The notes beneath the pieces are model-generated. The model made no database searches. It was not told where the DNA came from and saw only the letters and a program-made list of their open reading frames with translations. Positions 1 through 5,209 of a DNA stretch of 5,211 nt are shown in pieces (the stretch's first letter is position 1; the number at the start of each line of letters is the position of its first letter). The stretch covers positions 1 through 5,211 of the forward strand of contig JAUWAK010000084.1 of NCBI GenBank assembly GCA_030602105.1, in the 5' to 3' direction. Position numbers and translations under genes: made by a program. The DNA is from Candidatus Aerophobota bacterium. Lineage in GTDB: Bacteria; Aerophobota; Aerophobia; Aerophobales; AE-B3A.

Positions 1-93
1 AAGAGCTCTGGTCTTTGGCAAAATGGCTTTTTGCTGCAATTCATTACGGCCTCGCCCGGAGCCTCCCGGGCAGGCCCCTCCCGTCTCTGTCAT
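1..93 (-). CDS. Possible N-terminal fragment of a leftward gene leaving the window
   Basis: From an ATG at 93 on the minus strand the frame stays open for 31 codons to the window edge. It begins MTETGGACPGG and continues with a Gly/Arg-rich stretch and then an LQQKAILPK-like segment. Nothing here is diagnostic of a family. Support is indirect: a leftward promoter-like pair (TTGACA, 17-bp spacer, TAAAGT) sits about 70 nt upstream of this start. There is no good Shine-Dalgarno site before position 93. An alternative ATG at 44 in another frame (MNCSKKPFCQ) has a GAGG five bases upstream and is equally possible. The frame is too short to prove coding, so the call is tentative. Confidence 0.22.
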   Translation of the reverse strand, partial: MTETGGACPGGSGRGRNELQQKAILPKTRAL

Positions 94-169
94 TTCCCGG
101 AAGTCCAGGTGCCTTTTTGTGATTGACGTAATCCACTGGACAAATTGGCGAATAAAGCGAATCAGTTCT

Positions 170-198
170 ACTTTATTTCATAAACTCCTTGGTGTCAA
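170..198 (-). promoter_or_regulatory. Candidate leftward sigma70 promoter
   Basis: On the minus strand a perfect -35 TTGACA (plus coordinates 193-198) is followed by a 17-bp spacer and TAAAGT (170-175), which matches four of six -10 bases. It points away from the osmC-like promoter, and the two -35 boxes are about 20 bp apart, as in a divergent control region. Any leftward transcript would start near 163. The gene it would serve is mostly or wholly outside the window. Confidence 0.38.
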
Positions 199-217
199 AA
201 TCGTGCCGAGATCTCTC

Positions 218-246
218 TTGACAACCAACCGCAAATTGTGTGTAAT
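218..246 (+). promoter_or_regulatory. sigma70 promoter of the osmC-like gene
   Basis: TTGACA at 218-223, a 17-bp spacer, and TGTAAT at 241-246 (five of six -10 bases). The predicted start is near 253, giving a leader of about 50 nt before the ATG at 305. An inverted repeat TGACAA-N21-TTGTCA (219-224 and 246-251) straddles the promoter, and AATTGT is repeated at 234-239 and 244-249. A regulator could therefore bind here, though none is identified. Confidence 0.7.
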
Positions 247-291
247 TGTCAGTAAGTTACCCTTTGGACATCGGGTGAAAATCAAAAATCC

Positions 292-298
292 AAGGAGA
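292..298 (+). promoter_or_regulatory. Ribosome binding site that fixes the osmC-like start
   Basis: AAGGAGA lies seven bases (from the last G of AAGGAG) before the ATG at 305. The reading frame is open back to about position 23, but no comparable site precedes the earlier ATG, and the extension crosses the promoter. Confidence 0.75.
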
Positions 299-304
299 AC
301 GGCA

Positions 305-709
305 ATGGATATGGAAATTACTTTCCCGGGAGGCAAGAAGGTAAATGCCATCTATAAGGGTTTTACTATTAAAACTGATCAGCCTGAACACAGTGGAGGT
401 GAGGGTTTAGCTCCCGCACCTTTCGACCTATTTCTAGTTTCTATCGGCACCTGCGCTGGCATTTACGTCCTATCCTTTTGCCAGGCACGCAACATTCCTG
501 TGGAGGGAGTAAGACTTATTCAATGTACCGAGAGCAACCCAGAAACCAAGATGATTGACAGGATTACAATAGAGATCCAACTTCCTCCTGGGTTTCCAGA
601 GAAATACGGAAAAGCTTTGGTAAGATCTGCTGAGTTTTGCGCCGTCAAAAAGCACATTCATAATCCACCGGCGTTTGATATATACACGACTCGAGATAGG
701 GGGCGCTAA
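305..709 (+). CDS. OsmC family protein (thiol-dependent peroxidase type)
   Basis: A 134-residue cytosolic protein of the OsmC/Ohr superfamily. Characterised members reduce organic hydroperoxides with a pair of cysteines. The family block PFDLFLVSIGTC is at residues 39-50, giving the first conserved cysteine C50 at the start of the long central helix. The second, C112, lies in SAEFCAVKK, followed by the beta strand toward the C terminus. Extra cysteines are C59 and C74. Length is near that of typical OsmC-like proteins. It could belong to the less studied YhfA/OsmC-like subgroup rather than to Ohr, so the substrate is unknown. The start at 305 is chosen because of the AAGGAG site and a promoter ending near 246. 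The frame upstream, back to 23, is not protein-like. A small unknown gene follows after 53 nt on the same strand and is probably cotranscribed. Family assignment is firm, activity is inferred. Confidence 0.88.
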   Translation: MDMEITFPGGKKVNAIYKGFTIKTDQPEHSGGEGLAPAPFDLFLVSIGTCAGIYVLSFCQARNIPVEGVRLIQCTESNPETKMIDRITIEIQLPPGFPEKYGKALVRSAEFCAVKKHIHNPPAFDIYTTRDRGR

Positions 710-762
710 CCAGGGGGTGAAGTAGAAAGTTTTGATGCCCCGGGGACTCAAAGGAGGATTGC

Positions 763-1101
763 ATGCCTTTCTGGAGAAAAAGGACAGAGCTGGAACCCAA
801 AGACATTGAACAGATCATAAACGAGTACTCCGCAGTGGTAAAAGATACCATTGGCAGGTATCTACCCCGAAGAGCAAGAAGAGCTATGAGCAGAGGAAAG
901 AGTGGGCTAGGCCTCTCACCTGGCAAGAAGAATGAGGAAATTGCACAAATTAGAAAGATGGGAATGGGGGCCTGGCTGGATCAGACCACCCAGGATACCT
1001 TGAAAGAGCTATCTCCTATTCTCATGGATTCACCTTCCCTGGAATCTGAGCTAATGACTAAGCTCAAGGAGCTTAAGAAAAAGTGGAACCTTAGGGGCTA
1101 A
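763..1101 (+). CDS. Conserved-looking hypothetical basic protein, 112 aa
   Basis: I do not recognise this family. The start is well supported by AAGGAGG at 751-757, five bases before the ATG. The protein is basic (23 Lys/Arg against 15 Asp/Glu). It has no signal peptide, membrane segment, cysteines or nucleotide-binding motif. Residues 12-34 look like an amphipathic helix (DIEQIINEYSAVVKDTIGRYL). Residues 36-56 form an Arg/Lys/Gly-rich linker (RRARRAMSRGKSG) that could contact nucleic acid or a membrane surface. Residues 57-84 and 92-110 are again probably helical, with a Lys-rich tail (KELKKKWNL). It follows the osmC-like gene with a 53-nt gap and may share its promoter. A role in the same stress response is possible only by association. 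Confidence 0.8.
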   Translation: MPFWRKRTELEPKDIEQIINEYSAVVKDTIGRYLPRRARRAMSRGKSGLGLSPGKKNEEIAQIRKMGMGAWLDQTTQDTLKELSPILMDSPSLESELMTKLKELKKKWNLRG

Positions 1102-1114
1102 GGAGTTCTCTTTT
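1089..1114 (+). terminator. Weak intrinsic terminator-like hairpin at a stop codon
   Basis: CCTTAG (1089-1094), loop GGG and CTAAGG (1098-1103) form a perfect 6-bp stem that contains the TAA stop at 1099-1101. A broken T-rich tract (1106-1114, ending TTTT) follows. The stem is short and AT-containing, so termination may be partial. It is placed correctly to end the osmC-like/hypothetical transcript. Confidence 0.35.
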
Positions 1115-1276
1115 GAGCCACTGGCTTTCTCCACAGTTCCTCTTACCTTAGAAAGATCGCTACTCCATATTATTGGGAAGCGGGGCTGATTTAGTGGTGA
1201 TTGCTGAGTACCTCAACCAATCTTACCTACACAGGATCCCCCTGTATCTTAGCGGACAAAATACCTGAGGAGGGGC

Positions 1277-1304
1277 TTGACATTTTATTTTTTTGTGCTA
1301 TTTA
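1277..1304 (+). promoter_or_regulatory. Promoter of the marR-clpC operon
   Basis: TTGACA at 1277-1282 is a perfect -35. After a T-rich 16-bp spacer, TATTTA at 1299-1304 is the best -10. It is weak (three of six bases) but is preceded by TG at 1296-1297, an extended -10 feature. The predicted start near 1311 falls inside the palindrome described next, and the leader would be about 26 nt. Confidence 0.5.
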
Positions 1305-1324
1305 TTTAGACTAACTAAATAAAT
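1300..1324. promoter_or_regulatory. Operator-like perfect 10-bp inverted repeat
   Basis: ATTTATTTAG (1300-1309), spacer ACTAA, CTAAATAAAT (1315-1324). The arms are exact reverse complements. The site covers the -10 region and predicted transcription start and ends 12 bp before the marR start codon. Its size and position fit the autoregulatory operators of MarR-family dimers, which bind AT-rich palindromes at their own promoters. Binding by the adjacent gene product is inferred. The arms lack a GC-rich stem, so an RNA hairpin function is less likely. Confidence 0.6.
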
Positions 1325-1336
1325 TGGAGCAGCGGT

Positions 1337-1807
1337 ATGATAGGTGAGGAGATAAGGCTTCTGACGGTTATTAAGACGGTCCTGGAAGAGGTGACATGGT
1401 CAGCTATTTCTTCCCTTCGGGACAGGCCCACCTTTTCCGTTGTTCGAACGCTCTCCTATCTGTCGTACCATCAAGGCTGCCGTATGGGAGAGTTAGCTGG
1501 GGGTCTTTCCATTACCTGTCCTTCGGCAACCAACATGGTAGATGTACTGGCAGAAAAAGGGTGGGCGGTCAAGCTGAAAAACAGCTCTGACGGACGCAGT
1601 GTTGAAATTCATCTTACCAGAACAGGCAAAGATTTGATTCGGGATCTGGAGAAAGAGAGGTTGAAAAGGTTCAATGATCTTATCTCTCGTATGGAGGAGG
1701 AAGAAAGAGAGTTTTTGGTGCGTGGTATCCGCTCCTTCATCCGGGCAGCAAGACTGGACGAAGAAAGGGAAGATCTCGTCTCTTTTTTCAGAGGAAAAGG
1801 CCTATGA
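1337..1807 (+). CDS. MarR family winged-helix transcriptional regulator
   Basis: A 156-residue DNA-binding protein, expected to act as a dimer. Helices near residues 1-28 and 99-155 would form the dimerisation domain. The helix-turn-helix spans about 49-75 (MGELAGGLSIT then PSATNMVDVLAEKG). The wing follows, with the family hallmark SSDGRSVEIHLTRTG at 83-97, including D85 and R87. The start is supported by TGGAG at 1325-1329, seven bases upstream. Cysteines are C48 and C61. C61 is at the start of the recognition helix. There is no cysteine in the first helix, so this is not a classical OhrR-type peroxide sensor. A perfect palindrome overlaps its promoter, suggesting autorepression. clpC follows after 49 nt with no terminator, so this regulator probably also controls clpC. 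The ligand is unknown. Confidence 0.9.
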   Translation: MIGEEIRLLTVIKTVLEEVTWSAISSLRDRPTFSVVRTLSYLSYHQGCRMGELAGGLSITCPSATNMVDVLAEKGWAVKLKNSSDGRSVEIHLTRTGKDLIRDLEKERLKRFNDLISRMEEEEREFLVRGIRSFIRAARLDEEREDLVSFFRGKGL

Positions 1808-1844
1808 GTAGGATAGGTCAAGCAAAGAAATTCCTGAATGAATG

Positions 1845-1851
1845 AAAGGAG
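1845..1851 (+). promoter_or_regulatory. Ribosome binding site that fixes the clpC start
   Basis: AAAGGAG ends five bases before the ATG at 1857. An in-frame ATG at 1842 would place this site inside the coding region and add five residues absent from ClpC proteins, so 1857 (MFEKLSDK) is preferred. Confidence 0.8.
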
Positions 1852-1856
1852 AAAAA

Positions 1857-4274
1857 ATGTTTGAAAAATTGTCTGATAAAACAAGAAAAATCCTTCTTCT
1901 TGCGCAGCAAAAAGCGGGAAGATCGGGATATTCACATATCAGCAGTGGGCACCTGCTTCTGGCTCTTCTTGAAGATGCTGATCTATCCAGAGTTTTCGAG
2001 AGTTCGGGAGCGGACATACAAATTCTTCAAAGAACTCTGGAGGCTGATCCAGCTCAGGGAGAGGGAAGGTCTCTGTTTGACGAGACCCCCCTCACTCTCG
2101 AAGCCAGAAAAGTCTTTGAAATAGCTGCTCTAGAAGCCAAGAGGGGAGAAAGAAACTACATAGGTGCAGCTGATATTCTCATGGGGTTGGTTCAGGTACC
2201 GGGAGCTGCGTCACGTGCCCTGGCTGCATCAGGCTTAGATCCTAACTCCTTGAGGGAAGAGGTTTCGACTATGGAAGATGGCGATCCCCAGGGCTCTTCG
2301 AAGTCTACCAGAACCCCAGCCCTGGATAAGCTTAGTCGAGATCTTACCAAGCTCGCTCGAGAAGGAAAGCTCGACCCCGTAATTGGAAGAGAGAGAGAAG
2401 CTGAGAGAATGATTCACATTCTATCTCGCAAGACCAAGAACAATCCGGTCCTGATCGGTGAGGCAGGAGTGGGAAAAACTGCCGTGGTGGAGGGTTTAGC
2501 TCAAAAGATTGTGCAGGGACAAGTTCCAGATAATCTCAAAGGGAAAAGGCTTCTCGCTCTTTCTCTGGGGGGAGCAGTAGCGGGAACCAAGTACCGGGGC
2601 GAATTTGAAAAGAGAATCCAGAAAGTTATCTCGGAGGTAACATCTTGCGGGGACGTAATTCTCTTTCTGGACGAGCTTCACACCCTGGTGGGAGCAGGAG
2701 CAGCTGAGGGAGCTATTGACGCTTCGAATATTCTCAAGCCCGTTCTAGCTAAAGGCGAAATTCAATGTATCGGAGCGACTACTCTGGATGAGTACCGAAA
2801 GTATGTGGAGAAGGACAAAGCTCTGGAAAGAAGATTTCAGCCAGTTACTGTAGGAGAGCCAACAGTGGAGGAGACAGTCGAAATTCTGGAGGGCTTGAGA
2901 CCAAGATATGAGGAGTACCATGGGGTAAAAATAACCCGAGAAGCTATCGAGGCAGCAGCAAGGCTTTCAGACCGCTATATCCAGGAAAGGTTCCTTCCCG
3001 ATAAGGCCATTGACGTCATGGACGAGGCAGGAGCCAGGGCTAGAATTGGGAAAACTTCGACCTCCCTGAATACGGACAGGATAAAAGAGGAACTGGAAAG
3101 GATAAAAGGGGAAAAACAGAAGGCCGTGGACAATGAGGAATTTGAGAAAGCAGCGACTTTGAAGGAACGGGAAGGCAAGCTCGAAGAGAAGATGAAAATG
3201 AGTCCAGACAAAAAAGGGTCCACTCCCAAGGTAAGTCCGGAAGATGTAGCTTACATTGTTTCTAGCTGGACTGGTATCCCGGTGACTGAGATGACCAGAA
3301 CCGAAACCTCTAAACTTCTTAATATGGAGAGGGAACTACACAGAAGGATAGTGGGGCAGAATGAGGCCGTTAGGATTATCTCTCAGTCCATTCGAAGGGC
3401 CAGAGCAGGAGTCAAGAACATGAAGAGACCCATTGGCTGCTTCATGTTTCTCGGTCCTACCGGGGTGGGAAAGACACAACTGGCAAGATCGCTGGCTCAG
3501 TTTCTCTTTGGAAATGAGGAGGCCATAGTTAGACTGGATATGTCGGAGTATATGGAAAGGTTTAGTGTTTCCCGTCTTACCGGCGCTCCTCCGGGATATG
3601 TTGGATACCAGGAAGGGGGGGAGCTCACAGAAAAGATTAGGAGAAATCCCTATTCGGTTGTGCTGTTGGACGAGATAGAAAAAGCCCATCCTGACGTATT
3701 CAATGTATTGCTGCAGATGATGGAAGACGGCAGGCTATCTGACAACCTGGGTCATACGGTAGATTTTCGGAATACCATCCTCATTATGACTTCTAACCTG
3801 GGAGCCAGAGAGATCACGGCGGACTCCAAGCTGGGGTTTTCTCCAAGGGAAAAAGAAGCTCTTTCTTATGAAGAGATAAGAGAAAGTGTCACCTCCGCCC
3901 TCAAAAGACATTTCCGTCCGGAGTTTTTGAACCGCCTCGACGAAGTAATCGTGTTCCGCTCATTGACCAGAGATGATATGGTCGAAATCGTGGATATAAT
4001 GATAGAAGAGGAGACCAGGACCCTTGCTGAGAGCGGAATAAACTTTGAGATAACTGATAAGGCAAAAAGGCGAATCGCTGAGGAAGGATATGACCCTGAC
4101 TTTGGGGCTCGTCCCTTAAGACGCGCCATTCAGAGGCTCATTGAGAACCCGTTATCCGAGGAAATCCTTCGAGGAACCCTCAAACGGGGAGATAGAGTGG
4201 TGGCTGATCTTAAAGATAACTCTATTGTCTTTGTCAAAAAGGAGAAAGCGCACCCTGCAACTGCCCTAGCCTAG
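1857..4274 (+). CDS. clpC: ATP-dependent Clp protease ATP-binding subunit ClpC
   Basis: An 805-residue HSP100 unfoldase that feeds substrates to ClpP. Two Clp N repeats cover about 1-62 and 79-136. The first AAA+ ring has Walker A GEAGVGKT (201-208), pore loop KYRG near 245, Walker B ILFLDE (268-273) and arginine finger near 325-326. A short M-domain with a UVR motif (about 409-444, FEKAATL with F429) marks ClpC rather than ClpB, as does the length. The second ring has Walker A GPTGVGKT (533-540), pore loop GYVG (about 580-583), Walker B VVLLDE (601-606), arginine finger R693 and sensor-2 GARPLRR (750-756). LGF at 659-661 fits the ClpP-docking tripeptide. Odd point: glutamates E32 and E106 of Bacillus ClpC, which bind phosphoarginine, align with G31 and A105. 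It is downstream of marR in one apparent operon, and no clpP, ctsR, mcsA or mcsB is in the window. Confidence 0.95.
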   Translation: MFEKLSDKTRKILLLAQQKAGRSGYSHISSGHLLLALLEDADLSRVFESSGADIQILQRTLEADPAQGEGRSLFDETPLTLEARKVFEIAALEAKRGERNYIGAADILMGLVQVPGAASRALAASGLDPNSLREEVSTMEDGDPQGSSKSTRTPALDKLSRDLTKLAREGKLDPVIGREREAERMIHILSRKTKNNPVLIGEAGVGKTAVVEGLAQKIVQGQVPDNLKGKRLLALSLGGAVAGTKYRGEFEKRIQKVISEVTSCGDVILFLDELHTLVGAGAAEGAIDASNILKPVLAKGEIQCIGATTLDEYRKYVEKDKALERRFQPVTVGEPTVEETVEILEGLRPRYEEYHGVKITREAIEAAARLSDRYIQERFLPDKAIDVMDEAGARARIGKTSTSLNTDRIKEELERIKGEKQKAVDNEEFEKAATLKEREGKLEEKMKMSPDKKGSTPKVSPEDVAYIVSSWTGIPVTEMTRTETSKLLNMERELHRRIVGQNEAVRIISQSIRRARAGVKNMKRPIGCFMFLGPTGVGKTQLARSLAQFLFGNEEAIVRLDMSEYMERFSVSRLTGAPPGYVGYQEGGELTEKIRRNPYSVVLLDEIEKAHPDVFNVLLQMMEDGRLSDNLGHTVDFRNTILIMTSNLGAREITADSKLGFSPREKEALSYEEIRESVTSALKRHFRPEFLNRLDEVIVFRSLTRDDMVEIVDIMIEEETRTLAESGINFEITDKAKRRIAEEGYDPDFGARPLRRAIQRLIENPLSEEILRGTLKRGDRVVADLKDNSIVFVKKEKAHPATALA

Positions 4275-4311
4275 GGGGTGCTGCCTCCTCTTAATAGAAT
4301 TTCGTGGAATT

Positions 4312-4347
4312 TCGCCGGGGAATGTCAAGGTCCCCGGCGAGTATTTT
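4312..4347 (+). terminator. Rho-independent terminator between convergent genes
   Basis: TCGCCGGGGA (4312-4321), nine-base loop, TCCCCGGCGA (4331-4340): a perfect 10-bp GC-rich stem 37 nt after the clpC stop. GTATTTT follows on the plus strand, so it suits clpC best, although the T tract is short. The same stem lies just beyond the stop of the leftward metallopeptidase gene. On that side there is no real U tract, so action in that direction is less sure. Confidence 0.72.
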
Positions 4348-4355
4348 GATCCTTT

Positions 4356-4676
4356 TCAGGATAGGTCATTTTCACTCAGTCCAAAGTAATGGCCTATCTC
4401 ATGGATTATCACTTCTCTAACCGCTCTTTTGATATCCTGGCGGGTTCTACACATAGATTCGATCGGTTTCTGATATAGAACTATTTTATCTGGTAGAACC
4501 GCACTGTAGTATATGCCCCTCTTTGGGAAGGGAATACCTTGGTATAGGCCCAGGACAGAAGAGGGGGAGGACTGAGGCTCCACAAGAATTTCCACGTTCT
4601 GCATTTTTCTTCTGAACTCTTCAGGTATCCTCTCCAGTGCCTCAAGAACTAAGATTTCGAAGTCTTCCCTTTTCAT
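4356..4676 (-). CDS. Minimal zinc metallopeptidase-like protein (zincin, HExxH)
   Basis: A 106-residue protein resembling the small 'minimal gluzincin' family (Zincin_1, formerly DUF1025; Pfam assignment from memory). The C-terminal motif IIHEIGHYFGLSENDL (91-105) supplies zinc ligands H92 and H96 and catalytic E93, with a downstream acidic residue (E102 or D104) as possible third ligand. The N terminus (REDFEILVLEALERIPEEFRRKMQNVEILVE) is the usual helix-strand start of the family, and YYSAVLPDKIVLYQKPI forms a central beta hairpin. It is slightly short, ending soon after the motif. No signal peptide or membrane segment is seen, so it is probably cytosolic. The start has AGGGG ten bases upstream (plus 4687-4691), a modest site. 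It lies 56 nt downstream of the ferritin-like gene and is likely cotranscribed. Physiological substrates of this family are, to my knowledge, not established. Confidence 0.85.
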   Translation of the reverse strand: MKREDFEILVLEALERIPEEFRRKMQNVEILVEPQSSPSSVLGLYQGIPFPKRGIYYSAVLPDKIVLYQKPIESMCRTRQDIKRAVREVIIHEIGHYFGLSENDLS

Positions 4677-4732
4677 TTTCGAGATTCCCCTGGGCGGGAC
4701 TCAGCTATAGGGCGGCACCTTGCCCTCAAAAA

Positions 4733-5209
4733 TCATAGAGCCTTTTTCAAGTCGCACAGCTGCCGCAGGTGCTTTTGTTCCTGCCCAATCAGCTCATCAA
4801 GTACTTTATGATGGTGTTCCGGTACCACCTTTTTCATTCCTTCATAGAAAAGAATGGAATCTTTTTCGAATCCCATACCCGTATCAACGGCTTCTTTGTC
4901 GCCGGTTATCCTTTTGGCTATCTCCTTGCCCTTATTCTTTTGGGTAAATACGTAATCACCGGCCAGGGCATTCATATATGCAAAATACTCTCCCGGGTAT
5001 GACTCGGGCGGCTGGTATTTTTCTAGCTTGTCCAGTATCTTTTGAAATGTAACTATATGTTTTTCCTCCTCGCCCGCCAAATATTCGAATACCTCTCTCA
5101 TCTTTCTGTTTTTTGATTGTCTGACCAATACGTCATAGAAGTCTTTACCATTTTTCTCAATCTCAATTCCCAATTGTACTATTTCACTTCCTGAGAATAT
5201 ATTGGCCAT
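4733..5209 (-). CDS. Ferritin-like / rubrerythrin-type diiron protein
   Basis: A 158-residue four-helix-bundle protein of the ferritin-like superfamily. Two half-motifs carry the likely iron ligands. The first is E18-x6-Y25 (EKNGKDFY) with E48-x2-H51 (EEKH). The second is E115-x6-Y122 (EKDSILFY) with E144-x2-H147 (EQKH). This is the arrangement of a complete diiron site. The conserved linker YPGEYFAYMNAL lies at 71-82. There is no CxxC pair, so the rubredoxin domain of classical rubrerythrin is absent and electrons, if needed, must come from another protein. A role in peroxide reduction or iron handling is inferred. The start MANIFSGSEI is typical of this family. Only two bases lie beyond it, so its ribosome site and promoter are outside the window. 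The gene appears complete and leads a leftward pair with the metallopeptidase. Confidence 0.88.
   Translation of the reverse strand: MANIFSGSEIVQLGIEIEKNGKDFYDVLVRQSKNRKMREVFEYLAGEEEKHIVTFQKILDKLEKYQPPESYPGEYFAYMNALAGDYVFTQKNKGKEIAKRITGDKEAVDTGMGFEKDSILFYEGMKKVVPEHHHKVLDELIGQEQKHLRQLCDLKKAL

Noticed and set aside
48..76. Strong GC-rich hairpin (11-bp stem with one bulged base) as a terminator
   Set aside because: No T tract follows on either strand. The GC-rich stretch may simply be coding sequence of a leftward gene. The fold is noted but not called.
172..184. TTTAT-TTC-ATAAA as a second MarR operator
   Set aside because: Arms are only 5 bp and the sequence and spacing differ from the 1300-1324 palindrome; expected by chance in AT-rich DNA.
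23..304. N-terminal extension of the osmC-like gene by 94 codons
   Set aside because: It crosses the promoter at 218-246, lacks a ribosome site, and its translation is not protein-like, while 305 has a strong site and the family-typical start.
1231..1282. Hairpins ACAGG-atccc-CCTGT and CCCCT...AGGGG followed by the T-rich 1283-1294 as a terminator or attenuator
   Set aside because: Stems are 5 bp with large bulges, alternatives compete, and the T-rich stretch is better explained as promoter spacer.
1815..1830. CtsR heptad box (GGTCAAA-like) before clpC
   Set aside because: Only one imperfect half (AGGTCAAG) is present, with no second heptad and no promoter beside it.
1857..4274. Assignment of the large gene to ClpB
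   Set aside because: It lacks the long coiled-coil middle domain, carries a UVR motif and a ClpP-docking LGF tripeptide, and has ClpC length.
4709..4726. AGGGC...GCCCT hairpin between the two leftward genes
   Set aside because: Only a 5-bp stem with an 8-base loop and no T tract; it does not argue against cotranscription.
4720..5002. Rightward open frames opposite the ferritin-like gene
   Set aside because: They are shadows of a clearly recognisable minus-strand protein and have no family resemblance themselves.
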